A DNA stretch of 64,000 bases from Bacteroidota bacterium (GTDB lineage: Bacteria; Bacteroidota; Bacteroidia; Chitinophagales; BACL12). This document shows positions 8,320 to 17,945 of this stretch, piece by piece. A program made the translations under genes and the position numbers. The stretch's first letter is position 1, and each line of letters starts with the position of its first letter. The stretch lies in contig JADKAC010000002.1 of the NCBI GenBank assembly GCA_016715425.1, forward strand, positions 309,501 through 373,500, given 5' to 3'. Under the pieces are notes generated by a model. The model had not been told where the DNA came from. It did not search any database and was given only the letters and a program-made list of their open reading frames with translations.

Positions 8320-9810
8320 TCAACGCTTTGACTTTTTAATAATATTCTTCCTATAACTCTTATTATTTTTTCCGGCAATATTTTTCAGCATATTCCTGAA
8401 AATAAAATAATGGAATGGCACCATTGAATACCAATAATTACGACCCATAATTCCCCTCGGGCGAAAGGTGGCGGTTTGTTTTAATATGCAGCGATTTTGA
8501 TTTTGCACAATTGAAAATTCAAGCCATGCTTCTCCCGGCATTTTCATCTCAGCAAATAATAATAAGCGATTATTTTTTCGATCTGCAAGAAGCACTCTCC
8601 AAAAATCAAGTGCATCACCTGTCTCTATATCTACATCACTTCTTCGTCCACGACTTAATCCAACACCACCCAAAATCTTGTCTAACACTCCTCGAATTTT
8701 CCATAATCTATCTGCATAATGCCAACCATTTTCTCCGCCAATTCCAAAGAAACGATTTGCTACTTCTTCCACTTCCTCTTTATCAATTTCAATCCACTTA
8801 CGATCTACATAACATCCGTTCACAGGCACTTCTACATATTGACTTACATCTAAATTGCTGAGACTACTTGAAGCTGCATCCGTCCAACTTGATATCACCA
8901 TATTTTGATCAATACGCCGGAACGCCATTCTTATCGCTTCCTTATATGTAATTAATTCCTGAGGTATAATTTCACGAATAGAAAACTCTTTACATACCAC
9001 ATCATTCTTCATGCTTTGTACTAATTGACGTGCGATAGTAATATTAGAAGAAGTAGTAAAATATAACCAGTCGGCAGATAAATTCGGGAAGGGAACAGGC
9101 ACGGTAAAAATATAACGCTTATATCCACGCACTTCTGCAAAGTCCAATAATATTTGTTTATAAGAAAGCACATCCGGACCACCAATTTCAAAAGTGCGTG
9201 AGAAGGTTTGTTGATTTAAAAGACAGAGATGTAAGTAATTAATCACATTGCGAATGGCAATTGGTTGGCAAAAAGAATTGAGCCAACGAGGTGCAATCAT
9301 TATCGGAATTTTTTCAGTGAGATCACGAATAATTTCAAAACTTATACTACCTGAACCAACAATAATTCCCGCTTCAAAAATGGTATAAGGAATACCGGAA
9401 TTAATAAAAATATCCTTCACTGCTTTTCGGGCAAGCAGATGTTTTGAAAGTACTGCTTCATTGCTTATCCCACTCAGATATATTATTTGTTTTACGTTGG
9501 TTAATGAAGCCACTAACACAAAACAGCCGGCCGATCTCGCTTCATAATCTTTCAAAGTTGTACGTGTGTCTCCTAAAGAGTGAATCAGATAATACGCTGC
9601 ATCATATTGTGTATTATTAAAATGCTGAATTGCATTTTCCGGTTGTAAAAAATCAAATTCAATAACATTTACTTTATCCAAAACATCTTTGGCTGGCACA
9701 AAACGATTTCTATCTCTCACCACACATGTTACCTCATGACCAGCCTCCACCAACACAGGCAAAATTCGCATTCCGATATAACCATTTGCACCCGTGAGTA
9801 AAATACGCAT
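8320..9810 (-). CDS. SDR-family NAD(P)-binding protein with C-terminal DUF2867
   Basis: A 496-residue protein. Residues 1-290 are an atypical short-chain dehydrogenase fold: LLTGANGYIGMRILPVL at residues 4-20 is the dinucleotide-binding motif, followed by VTCVVRD and YYLIHSLGD. The C-terminal 170 residues, with a Trp/Gly-rich start (ENGWHYADRLWKIRG) and GDALDFWRVLLADR, match the DUF2867 domain that accompanies such SDRs (YbjT-like architecture). The substrate is not known. It starts 14 bp after moaA and is the last gene of the long leftward nitrate-respiration string, so it may be co-transcribed, though nothing in the sequence ties its chemistry to nitrate. Confidence 0.82.
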   Translation of the reverse strand: MRILLTGANGYIGMRILPVLVEAGHEVTCVVRDRNRFVPAKDVLDKVNVIEFDFLQPENAIQHFNNTQYDAAYYLIHSLGDTRTTLKDYEARSAGCFVLVASLTNVKQIIYLSGISNEAVLSKHLLARKAVKDIFINSGIPYTIFEAGIIVGSGSISFEIIRDLTEKIPIMIAPRWLNSFCQPIAIRNVINYLHLCLLNQQTFSRTFEIGGPDVLSYKQILLDFAEVRGYKRYIFTVPVPFPNLSADWLYFTTSSNITIARQLVQSMKNDVVCKEFSIREIIPQELITYKEAIRMAFRRIDQNMVISSWTDAASSSLSNLDVSQYVEVPVNGCYVDRKWIEIDKEEVEEVANRFFGIGGENGWHYADRLWKIRGVLDKILGGVGLSRGRRSDVDIETGDALDFWRVLLADRKNNRLLLFAEMKMPGEAWLEFSIVQNQNRCILKQTATFRPRGIMGRNYWYSMVPFHYFIFRNMLKNIAGKNNKSYRKNIIKKSKR

Positions 9811-9824
9811 ATCTTATTGTTTGC

Positions 9825-10808
9825 TTAACCGCCAATATGAATCATGCTGCGGTTGTTGATTTTTGTAATATCTAATTTTTCATCAATAGTCGTAATCTGA
9901 CCGCCGAGTTTTTCTTCTTTCATCCACACACATTGTTTTATTAAAGGCGTGATATCCATTCCGTTTCTCAAGGCAGTTAAAATATCAGTTTCCGTTTTTG
10001 AAAAAAGACAATTTTTCATTTTACCATCCGTAGTTAAACGCATGCGATTACATCCATTACAAAACGGATCGCTCATTGTACTTATAAATGCAAAAGTGCC
10101 TTTGTAATTTGGTACAAAATATTTTTTTGTAGTATCATTTTTTGCATCGGGTAATTTTTGAAAATCATATTTTGTGGCAATGCTATCCAGCATATCATGA
10201 TAAGAAAACACTTTCTCACTACTCCAATCATTTCCTGTAAATGGCATAAATTCAATGAAGCGCACATGCAACGGAAAATCTTTTGTCCAGAGAATAAAAC
10301 TGTTTAATTCATTTTCGTTTACACCTTTCATTACCACCACATTTATCTTCACATGAAAATTATGTTGCAACAGCAGATGAATATTATCTACTACGTGATT
10401 AAATTCATCACGCTTTGTAATAGCAAAAAACTTTTCTCTTTTCACAGAATCCAAACTCACATTCACAGATTTAATTCCTGCACTTTTAAATATGTCTATA
10501 TATTTATCTACAAGAACGCCGTTTGTACTAATGGCAAGTTCTACCGGATATTTAGCTAAGCGTTCGATAATTTCTTTTACATCTTTTCTCACCAATGGCT
10601 CACCGCCCGTAAGGCGAATTTTTTTCACACCTTCTTTCACAAACACAGAAACTATCTGATCAATTTCATCAGCAGTCATTCGTGGGGCACCTGCAAAATA
10701 TCCTTTGGGCAAATCAACCGGATTGCAATACGAACAACGCAAATTACATTTATCTGTAAGTGATATTCTCAGGTAATCATGAGTGCGATTAAATTTATCA
10801 GTTAACAT
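9825..10808 (-). CDS. moaA: GTP 3',8-cyclase (molybdenum cofactor biosynthesis protein A)
   Basis: A radical-SAM enzyme that rearranges GTP to 3',8-cyclo-GTP, the first step toward molybdopterin. The N-terminal radical-SAM cluster motif is CNLRCSYCNP (CxxxCxxC, near residues 21-28). The second, substrate-binding cluster is in CNGCNRMRLTTDGKMKNC near residues 252-269. The chain ends in Gly-Gly, the tail known to be needed by MoaA. Length 327 is normal. It sits in the same gene string as narGHJI, whose catalytic subunit needs the cofactor; formate dehydrogenase at 42.8 kb would need it too. No other moa/moe genes are in the window. Confidence 0.96.
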   Translation of the reverse strand: MLTDKFNRTHDYLRISLTDKCNLRCSYCNPVDLPKGYFAGAPRMTADEIDQIVSVFVKEGVKKIRLTGGEPLVRKDVKEIIERLAKYPVELAISTNGVLVDKYIDIFKSAGIKSVNVSLDSVKREKFFAITKRDEFNHVVDNIHLLLQHNFHVKINVVVMKGVNENELNSFILWTKDFPLHVRFIEFMPFTGNDWSSEKVFSYHDMLDSIATKYDFQKLPDAKNDTTKKYFVPNYKGTFAFISTMSDPFCNGCNRMRLTTDGKMKNCLFSKTETDILTALRNGMDITPLIKQCVWMKEEKLGGQITTIDEKLDITKINNRSMIHIGG

Positions 10809-10834
10809 TTCTATGATTTTAAATTCAATTATTG

Positions 10835-11539
10835 TTAGGGCAATTCAATAGAAAAATATTTTTTCATTTTTTTGGTAATCTCTTCAAAATCTTTTTCAGT
10901 TAAATATTTATGCGCCATTGGAAACACTACATTATCCTCTCTGAAAATATGCAGACGAAGTAATTCTATCAAAGCCAAACCTTGCTCAATAGCTGTATCA
11001 ATTAACAATGCATTTGAAACAACATCCGTAAGCCGTGAAGAAATGCCCATTAGACTAAAAGTAAGTGTAGCCATTTCCATCATTTTAATATGATCATGTT
11101 CCAAAATATCAATTGCAGTTTCAGGAACAGGACCCGTGCTACATTCTCCATTTTCAATCATACGATCGTGGATGTAAGGAAATAAAACTCTCTCTTCTTT
11201 TAAATTATGGAGTACAATATTATTATCCAGAAATTCAAAGAATGCACCCAGCTCACTATTTCTTCCTTTACTAATTCCATCTTGTCTTATTGCCAATAAA
11301 TTTTTTTCAAATTCATCCAATTTCGTCAGGGTTGTTTTATGTTCATCCATAAGCAACTGGATAGAAGCATGCATTTGCTCATAAGGCACCGCATCAACAG
11401 CAGGAGGTTTATATGCATCCGGTGGATCCATCGGCGAATACACAGTTTCTTGTACAGGATCTTGCGCAGAATCTTTTTCAACAAATCGTTTTATATAATC
11501 AGGGTTTTGGTTTTCAGATTTTTCAAAAATGTTGTTCAT
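10835..11539 (-). CDS. Hemerythrin-domain protein
   Basis: A 234-residue cytoplasmic protein whose residues 55-230 form a hemerythrin-like four-helix bundle. Candidate iron ligands are the His in DEHKTTL, the HNLKEERVLFPYIH segment, the EHDHIKMM segment and HIFREDNVVFPMAHK: the repeated H-x3-E pattern typical of this family. The first 50 residues are Pro/Asp-rich and probably disordered. Such proteins bind O2 or NO or repair iron centres. It lies between tehA-like and moaA genes in the nitrate string, consistent with coping with NO formed from nitrite. No transmembrane segment or signal peptide. Confidence 0.85.
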   Translation of the reverse strand: MNNIFEKSENQNPDYIKRFVEKDSAQDPVQETVYSPMDPPDAYKPPAVDAVPYEQMHASIQLLMDEHKTTLTKLDEFEKNLLAIRQDGISKGRNSELGAFFEFLDNNIVLHNLKEERVLFPYIHDRMIENGECSTGPVPETAIDILEHDHIKMMEMATLTFSLMGISSRLTDVVSNALLIDTAIEQGLALIELLRLHIFREDNVVFPMAHKYLTEKDFEEITKKMKKYFSIELP

Positions 11540-11606
11540 AATGTTGAATATTTAAGATGAATAAAGTAACAATTTTCTTTTAATTAAAAAGATGACTTTA
11601 AATTTC

Positions 11607-12734
11607 CTATACTTGATTTTTCATAGCATTGATTTTCAATTTCACTTTTGCAAACTCTGCAAGGAAATGACGTATCAATCCGCTAAATGTAAGTGCCCAG
11701 GCTATTAGTGCAATATAAATAAATGCATTATAGAAATAATGTAAAAAAGGAATTTCCAAAGCTTCCGACATCCTGAATGTACACACTGCATACATGCCCT
11801 GAGGGAACACCGCACCCCAATACAATGAATCATATTTAAGCGGATATCTTTTATAAATGTGTCGCCATATAGCGAGTATAATCAGCATAGGAATCCACCA
11901 TGTACCGGTAGCCCAATAAAATACAGTGAAGCCTTTTAAAAAAGGAAGTAGTGATTCAAGCAATGGAGCATCGGGTGCATTTATTATCAACAAGGAACCT
12001 GCAAGAGTGGAGATAGCCATTGCGCCCATATTAATCCAATAGGGTGGAGCTAAATCACCGGGAGAAAATTTAAAAAAAGTATAGCGATAAAATATTAATG
12101 ATATCATCCATATATAAAACATACCACCCCAAAGCCACATAGAAAGTGCAAAGAAATTTACTTCAATACGATATGGTTGTTTTATATGTGATGCTATTAA
12201 TGCACTGAGTATTGAAACAGATTGAGTAGCAACAATTGCAGTAAGCCATCCACCGGTAATTCCTTTGTCGAGAGTTGGTTTATCTTGTTTAATTGTAAGT
12301 GTTGTAAAAACTGCATACGTAAGAAAAAGCCATAAGAAAATTCCAAGTATTAATAACGCTAATGCAATTTCAAAAAATTCAAACATGATGATATACTGAA
12401 TTCCTAAAACACAAGTGCCGGCAACAATTGTAAAAAATCCTGTGCCCGACATGTGGTCGGTTAAATCTTTTATTAATGATTTACTATACCATACCAAACG
12501 CAGTATAGTTAATGCCCACATTATTATGTAAAAGATATTATTGAGTACAAATAAAAAATTGGCAATCCTGTTCATATCCATCAGAAAACTTCCGGTTGAA
12601 ATTATTCCTGTTGCCATTACAATTGCAAAGTATGCAGGAGAAAGATTTTTAACACCATTCTTAAATTCTTCCAACATTATTGTAAATGATGAAACTTGTT
12701 GGATATGGTTTTTATCAAGCAAATTATCTTGCAT
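11607..12734 (-). CDS. TehA/SLAC1-type (TDT family) anion channel or transporter
   Basis: A 375-residue membrane protein with about ten hydrophobic helices. The start of the first core helix, SPAYFAIVMATGIISTG (about residues 33-49), matches the tellurite-resistance/dicarboxylate transporter (TDT) family, which includes TehA and plant SLAC1 channels. Members pass small anions; in this setting nitrate, nitrite or a related anion is a reasonable guess, but tellurite or dicarboxylate cannot be excluded. It follows narK by 66 bp and precedes the hemerythrin gene by 67 bp, all leftward. ATG 12734 gives a 30-residue hydrophilic N terminus. Confidence 0.82.
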   Translation of the reverse strand: MQDNLLDKNHIQQVSSFTIMLEEFKNGVKNLSPAYFAIVMATGIISTGSFLMDMNRIANFLFVLNNIFYIIMWALTILRLVWYSKSLIKDLTDHMSGTGFFTIVAGTCVLGIQYIIMFEFFEIALALLILGIFLWLFLTYAVFTTLTIKQDKPTLDKGITGGWLTAIVATQSVSILSALIASHIKQPYRIEVNFFALSMWLWGGMFYIWMISLIFYRYTFFKFSPGDLAPPYWINMGAMAISTLAGSLLIINAPDAPLLESLLPFLKGFTVFYWATGTWWIPMLIILAIWRHIYKRYPLKYDSLYWGAVFPQGMYAVCTFRMSEALEIPFLHYFYNAFIYIALIAWALTFSGLIRHFLAEFAKVKLKINAMKNQV

Positions 12735-12800
12735 ACAGATTTGATAAAACCTCCGAACTGAATTGTAAAAACAGAATTCTAATTATCATTAATTTAAAAT

Positions 12801-14294
12801 TTAATTATTCATTTTTTTATCTGTAATTGCTTTTATTGCCATGCGCTGAAGTACGATACAAATTACAACTAATGCTGCAAGAAACATCCAGCACGAAGTC
12901 CAGATACCGGTAGATTTAAGTAAGTATCCAAAAATTATTGGCCCGAAGAAACCACCCAAACCTCCTAACACACCAACGATACCTCCGACAGTTCCAATAT
13001 TTGTAGGATAGTAATCAGAGATGTGTTTATAAACAGCAGCACCACCAATTCCCATCATGACACCGATGATAAAAACGAAAGCTGAGAATATCCATTTATT
13101 CGCTTGAAAATAAATCATAGTTACACCCTTTGCCAATAATTCACCTTTGGAAACTTCATCACCTACTTTCACATTTGGTGTCTGATGAAATGAAGTAGTG
13201 GGAAGAAATAAAAAGCCTTCCTGATCATGATGAATACCAAAACGAATTGTAACCTCTGATGAATCGCCACCCTTGCTTTGCAAAAAATAAGTGTCATCAC
13301 CCACCACAATTTCATTGTCAGAAACAGAGCTTACCACACCCGGTTTATTTGCCATCACACCTTGCCCCGGTGCCTGAATTTCCATACGAGGAACAAAGAC
13401 GAAAACCATACAGACCAAACACACTCCGAATACCCAAAGCAACACTATTCTTGCGCCTACTTTATCTGCAAGCCATCCACCCGCAGCTCTTACTAATCCG
13501 GCAGGCAAACTAAATGCAGTTGCCATAAATCCGGCGGAGACAATGGAAAGAGAATAAACATTTACATAATATGGAATAAGCCATTGTGCAAGAGCGACGA
13601 AACTACCAAACACGAAAAAATAATACAATCCAAAACGCCATACTCTTATTTCTTTTAAAGGCAATAATCTTTGCAATAATGTTTTTGATTCTGCGGGTAA
13701 TTTATTTTTTGTTCCCAATAAAAAAATGATTCCCATAATAACAAGAAGGGCTGCATACAATTTTGGTAACGCACGCCATCCTTCAATATCAGCACCATTA
13801 TTTGTGAGGTTATTTAATATAGTTGGAGCAAACAAAGTAGTAAGAGCAGCACCCATATTTCCTGCACCAAAAATTCCCAATGCAGTGCCTTGTTTTTCTT
13901 TAGGATACCATAAACATGTGTAAGCAACACCGGCGGCAAATGAAGCACCTGTTAATCCAAAACCAAAACTGAGTAACAGAAATGCATTGTAACTATTTGC
14001 CTGTGATAAAAAAAACATGGGTATTGCACAGAAGAATAAAATAGTTGCAATTACCCATTTGCCACCAAACTTATCTGTAAGAATTCCAACAGGTAATCGA
14101 AATACTGAACCCACCAATACCGGCACTCCTAATAAGAAACCAATTTGTACCGGGCTCCAGCTAAACACGCCATTATTAACAAGATAAGTTACCAATACAC
14201 CATTAATCATCCATGCAGCAAAGCACACCATAAATGCAAGTGTATTAAGAAATAAAATGCGATTGGAAAATGCAGAACTTTCCATATAAGACAA
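12801..14294 (-). CDS. narK: NarK-type nitrate/nitrite MFS transporter with an inserted soluble domain
   Basis: A 497-residue major facilitator protein that should import nitrate and/or export nitrite. The two substrate-binding arginines are apparent in VFRLPVGILTDKFGG (near 64-78) and LVRAAGGWLADKVG (near 267-280). The nitrate signature appears as GAGNMGAAL (143-151) and the second as GIGGAAVYKH (415-424). Between predicted TM10-side helices, residues about 303-395 are not membrane spanning: they start GVVSSVSDNEIVV and end VKVGDEVSKGELLAKG, a pattern like the sandwich-barrel hybrid motif of RNA polymerase beta. Canonical NarK proteins lack it. Gene follows the narI/orphan pair by 7 bp. Confidence 0.9.
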   Translation of the reverse strand: MSYMESSAFSNRILFLNTLAFMVCFAAWMINGVLVTYLVNNGVFSWSPVQIGFLLGVPVLVGSVFRLPVGILTDKFGGKWVIATILFFCAIPMFFLSQANSYNAFLLLSFGFGLTGASFAAGVAYTCLWYPKEKQGTALGIFGAGNMGAALTTLFAPTILNNLTNNGADIEGWRALPKLYAALLVIMGIIFLLGTKNKLPAESKTLLQRLLPLKEIRVWRFGLYYFFVFGSFVALAQWLIPYYVNVYSLSIVSAGFMATAFSLPAGLVRAAGGWLADKVGARIVLLWVFGVCLVCMVFVFVPRMEIQAPGQGVMANKPGVVSSVSDNEIVVGDDTYFLQSKGGDSSEVTIRFGIHHDQEGFLFLPTTSFHQTPNVKVGDEVSKGELLAKGVTMIYFQANKWIFSAFVFIIGVMMGIGGAAVYKHISDYYPTNIGTVGGIVGVLGGLGGFFGPIIFGYLLKSTGIWTSCWMFLAALVVICIVLQRMAIKAITDKKMNN

Positions 14295-14301
14295 TTATTT
14301 G

Positions 14302-14751
14302 TTATTCCTTTTTTTTCTGGAAATCCATTCTCCCCAAATTCTGAAAAGCATTTGCATACCTAACCATGTATTCACCTCCAGGCACTATTATACTATCAAT
14401 TGGATCCGGATAAAATGTATTGCAATTCCGATATTTTTTTCCATTGATTTCATATTCAAATTCAATTCCTTTTCCCAATGCAGCCACATTGCAATAATCG
14501 GTGGTAATTCCTTTTACATATTCGGGATTTTTAAGTAATCTGAATTCAATAAGATAAACTCTTCCCACAAAAAAACCGAGTACAAAAAGAAATATCAGAA
14601 TGAAAAAACTAAATATTTTTCTGCCGCTATTACCTCTGCGTATTAATCTTCTCAAATTAAAAAATATACCGCCGGCAATAAGAATTAATAGAATAGTTTT
14701 TACAACCTCACTTACCAGCAATTCTTCATCGGTAACGATATTCAGAAGCAT
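14302..14751 (-). CDS. Unrecognised two-helix membrane protein in the nar string
   Basis: A 149-residue protein that I do not recognise. Two hydrophobic helices span about residues 17-35 and 44-67; a basic loop (LRRLIRRGNSGRK) lies between them, which predicts that loop inside. Residues 70-149 form a soluble, probably periplasmic, beta-rich part with two cysteines (CNVAAL near 88 and NCNTFYP near 109). It starts 3 bp after narI and ends 7 bp before narK, so it is firmly inside the operon. It may be an accessory protein of the reductase or transporter; there is no direct evidence. Confidence 0.7.
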   Translation of the reverse strand: MLLNIVTDEELLVSEVVKTILLILIAGGIFFNLRRLIRRGNSGRKIFSFFILIFLFVLGFFVGRVYLIEFRLLKNPEYVKGITTDYCNVAALGKGIEFEYEINGKKYRNCNTFYPDPIDSIIVPGGEYMVRYANAFQNLGRMDFQKKKE

Positions 14752-14754
14752 TGC

Positions 14755-15483
14755 TTAATTATTTTTAGGACGCTGAAGCGACCACGGTGTACGAGGATAA
14801 CGAACCTTCTTTCTGCTCCAATTCCAGATTACTTGCTGATAAGGTCTCCATAAATAATTTAATGGCAATACTAAAAAATGTATAAGCCTTGAAAATGGTA
14901 TAATACCAATAATTAAAAATGCACCGACTATGTGGAGTTTTACTGCTAATGGCAATGGTGCAACTGCGGTGATGTCAGGATTGAAAGTAAAAATAGAATA
15001 GAGGTAAGGAGTTAATAAAGTAGAAAACCAGGAGGAGCCCCAACGGAAATTATAAGCAACCCATAAACCAATAATTATTTGAAAAAACAATAACCCATAA
15101 ATAACCAAATCCATATAATTAGTAACCGGCTTTAATCGTGGTTGAGTATATCTTCTGATAAAAAGATTGGTAAGCCCAACCAACATACTAATTCCAAAAA
15201 TGAATGCACTTATTTCAAGTATCAATAGTCGTACAGGTTGGCTGTTCCATGCAAGCACACTTGCGGGGAAACAAAAAGCAATAAGATGACCAAAAAATAT
15301 AAAAAGAATGCCCCAATGAAATGGCACTGATCCCCAGAATAATCTTCTGTTTTCAAGAAACTGTGTTGAAAGAGATGATACCTGAAATTTTTTATACTTG
15401 TATCTGTAAATAGTCCCTACAAGAAAAACTACCAGTGCTACATAAGGAAGTGCAATTAATAAAACACTATCTATAAAATTCAT
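14755..15483 (-). CDS. narI: Respiratory nitrate reductase gamma subunit (cytochrome b)
   Basis: Membrane anchor that takes electrons from quinol and passes them to NarH. The 242-residue protein has five hydrophobic helices. The heme ligands known from E. coli NarI are present: His56 and His66 in FHWGILFIFFGH, and two histidines in KLHIVGAFLIIGIIPFSRLIH near residues 185-205. Length matches the family. It follows narJ by 38 bp and precedes an orphan membrane protein by 3 bp. Confidence 0.95.
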   Translation of the reverse strand: MNFIDSVLLIALPYVALVVFLVGTIYRYKYKKFQVSSLSTQFLENRRLFWGSVPFHWGILFIFFGHLIAFCFPASVLAWNSQPVRLLILEISAFIFGISMLVGLTNLFIRRYTQPRLKPVTNYMDLVIYGLLFFQIIIGLWVAYNFRWGSSWFSTLLTPYLYSIFTFNPDITAVAPLPLAVKLHIVGAFLIIGIIPFSRLIHFLVLPLNYLWRPYQQVIWNWSRKKVRYPRTPWSLQRPKNN

Positions 15484-15521
15484 TGCTAAATATTTTTATG
15501 GTTATATATTTAATTTCTCCG

Positions 15522-16307
15522 CTATTGTTTTTCAGTCAGCATTTCCGTTTCAATATTCTCTACAAAATCTTTTACTTCACCGGTAGCAAAATCTCTTTTG
15601 GAAGTGAGGAATGATGGTCTTTCATTATCGGAATTACCTGCATTTTTTATTAGCTCCTCATAATTCTCAGGCACGTAATCAAAATCTTTTTTCATAGCAA
15701 TAAATAATGCTTGCAGTAACGTTTGATAAACTGTTCTGTATTGTTTTGAAAATTCCAATAATACTTTTTGATGTTTCTTATACACCACATCTTTCTTATC
15801 AATTTTTTCAAAAGAAAATTCAGAAATCATTTTATCCACTGCCGGCATCACCAATCGTGAAGCTATCTCATCCCGTATTTCTATATCTTTCATTTTCGCA
15901 ATCAAATTCAACACGTTGGGAAGGTGATCAGATAATTCTGTATGGCAAATATTTCCTGCTTCGCTATGTTCTTTGTTTAGGTGCACTAATAATTTACCCC
16001 GTTTATAATCTTCACCAAATAACACAAAACCAATATCCAAAGTAGTGATAGCCTGTAAGTCAAAAGAGCGCAGGAAAAGCTCTTGCATTTCCTGAATAGT
16101 AGCAACCTCAATAAAATCTATAAATGGCTGCATTGCATTTGCTGCTTCAGGAATATCTTTTGAAAGATAACTATGAATATTTTTTATGTTGTTTTTATAC
16201 TCTTCATTCTGCGGATAAAAAAACAGATCCGCAAGTGTTTCGTAATTCACCTGTAATTGAATTTTTGAAGACTCCATAATTCCATTTACTTCTGATAATT
16301 TTTCCAT
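15522..16307 (-). CDS. narJ: Nitrate reductase molybdenum cofactor assembly chaperone
   Basis: A cytoplasmic TorD/NarJ-family chaperone that binds the N terminus of apo-NarG so that molybdenum cofactor and the FS0 cluster can be inserted before membrane docking. The 261-residue helical protein contains the family region YETLADLFFYPQNEEY (near 20-35), the repeated ELFLRSFDLQAITTLDIGFVLFGEDYKRG segment (about 75-105) and SDHLPNVLNLI (near 125). It is in the standard place between narH and narI, 45 bp after narH. An upstream in-frame Met at residue 11 is an alternative start. Confidence 0.93.
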   Translation of the reverse strand: MEKLSEVNGIMESSKIQLQVNYETLADLFFYPQNEEYKNNIKNIHSYLSKDIPEAANAMQPFIDFIEVATIQEMQELFLRSFDLQAITTLDIGFVLFGEDYKRGKLLVHLNKEHSEAGNICHTELSDHLPNVLNLIAKMKDIEIRDEIASRLVMPAVDKMISEFSFEKIDKKDVVYKKHQKVLLEFSKQYRTVYQTLLQALFIAMKKDFDYVPENYEELIKNAGNSDNERPSFLTSKRDFATGEVKDFVENIETEMLTEKQ

Positions 16308-16352
16308 TGTAATATTTTTTAATCCTTCAGTGCTGAAAAAAAATTCATTTTA

Positions 16353-17903
16353 TTAAATACCTCTTTTCACTTCTCCTTTAATTCCAAATCCTGTAGAACC
16401 TTTTTTATCGCCGGTGAAGTCAAGTAATTCAATTGCTTGTTCACGATGTGCTGCCGGAATTACAAATCGCTCATCAAATTTTGGCAATGAAGTAAGGTTA
16501 TAAATTGCTTCTGCTATTTGAGAATTAATTCCTGCTTCGGCTAATACTTCTTCTGCTTTTTCATCACTGATATCACCCACAGTAACTCTTCTGCGATGAA
16601 TACGCACAGCCATTAATTTCTTCCATTTATCTTTTATCAATTCTTCATCACTCGCACTCAACAGATTAGCAATATATTTTAATGGAAAACGAATTTCATC
16701 TAATGTTCCCCATAACTCTTTTGTGCTTGTATCATATAGCCAATTGTCGTCCCATTTTTTTGCAATAGGATCCATTTTACCCGCTTGTTCTGTATTGTCC
16801 ACTTTCTTCACAGAAGCCATTACAGGCAATAGCGGTGGTACATAAAACAACATGGGTAAAGTGCGGAATTCAGGATGCAACGGCAATGCTAATCCCCATT
16901 CTTTTACGAATTTATAAACCGGAGAAAACTGTGCTGCATGAATAGTAGAATCTGCAACGCCATTTAATTTAGCTGCTTCAATTACTTTTTCATCAAAGGG
17001 ATCAAGAATTAAATCCATCTGATTTTTGATGAGGTCTTTATCATCACCATGCACTGCTGATTCTATTTTATCTGCATCGTATAATAATACACCGAGGTAT
17101 CTGATTCTACCAACACATGAATGCATACATGCCGGGGCAAGACCTGCTTCAATACGAGGATAACAAAGAATACATTTTTCGGATTTACCTGTGTACCAAT
17201 TGTAATAAGATTTTTTATAAGGACATGCAGTAACGCACATTCTCCATGCACGACAAACTTCCTGATTAATAAGTACCACACCATCTTCACCTCTTTTATA
17301 AATTGCACCAGAAGGACATGATGCTACACAAGCAGGATTTAAACAGTGATTGCAAATTCTTGGCAAATAAAAGAACGCCATTTTCTCTAATTGAAACATT
17401 ACTTCTTGTTCTTCGGGAGAAATGTTTTTCAAATTAGGATCATTGCGGGCGAAGTCTTTTGTTCCACTTAAATCATCATCCCAATTAGGTCCCATTTTTA
17501 TATCAATAGGTTTTCCTGTGATTAAAGAAACCGGTCTTGCTGTTGGTTGATCATCCAACTCGGGAGATTCAATGAGGTCTAAATATTTATAAGTAAATGG
17601 TTCGTAATAATCATCAATTACCGGAAGATTAGGATTGTAAAAAATATTGGTAAGACCTCTTCTTTTTCCGGCACCTTTCAAGCGCACTGTTCCATCTTTC
17701 TTTTCCCATCCACCTTTATAAATAGTTTGATCTTCCCATTTTGTTGGATAACCTGTTCCCGGTTTTGTTTCTACATTATTCCACCACATGTATTCTGCAC
17801 CTTTTCTATCCGTCCAAATATTTTTGCAGGCTATAGAACAAGTGTGACACCCGATACATTTATCTAAGTGAAATACCATTGCAATTTGCGAGCGAACGTT
17901 CAT
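16353..17903 (-). CDS. narH: Respiratory nitrate reductase beta subunit (iron-sulfur)
   Basis: Carries electrons from NarI heme to NarG through four iron-sulfur clusters. The 516-residue sequence has the expected cysteine groups: CIGCHTCSIACKNIW (16-30), CNHCLNPACVASCPSGAIYKRG and CRAWRMCVTACPYKK in the middle (about 185-230), and CILCYPRIEAGLAPACMHSC after it. The Trp in CRAWRMC marks the [3Fe-4S] cluster as in E. coli NarH. Gene order narG-narH-narJ-narI is canonical; it begins 42 bp after narG. Nothing is missing. Confidence 0.97.
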   Translation of the reverse strand: MNVRSQIAMVFHLDKCIGCHTCSIACKNIWTDRKGAEYMWWNNVETKPGTGYPTKWEDQTIYKGGWEKKDGTVRLKGAGKRRGLTNIFYNPNLPVIDDYYEPFTYKYLDLIESPELDDQPTARPVSLITGKPIDIKMGPNWDDDLSGTKDFARNDPNLKNISPEEQEVMFQLEKMAFFYLPRICNHCLNPACVASCPSGAIYKRGEDGVVLINQEVCRAWRMCVTACPYKKSYYNWYTGKSEKCILCYPRIEAGLAPACMHSCVGRIRYLGVLLYDADKIESAVHGDDKDLIKNQMDLILDPFDEKVIEAAKLNGVADSTIHAAQFSPVYKFVKEWGLALPLHPEFRTLPMLFYVPPLLPVMASVKKVDNTEQAGKMDPIAKKWDDNWLYDTSTKELWGTLDEIRFPLKYIANLLSASDEELIKDKWKKLMAVRIHRRRVTVGDISDEKAEEVLAEAGINSQIAEAIYNLTSLPKFDERFVIPAAHREQAIELLDFTGDKKGSTGFGIKGEVKRGI

Positions 17904-17945
17904 GATTAAATTTTTATAATTATTTAATTAAAATATTTTCTTTCC

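Noticed and set aside
8511..8861. 116-residue plus-strand frame
   Set aside because: Antisense to the SDR/DUF2867 gene, with a His/Leu-rich translation typical of a shadow frame.
13259..13513. 84-residue plus-strand frame
   Set aside because: Antisense to narK across the inserted domain; no support.
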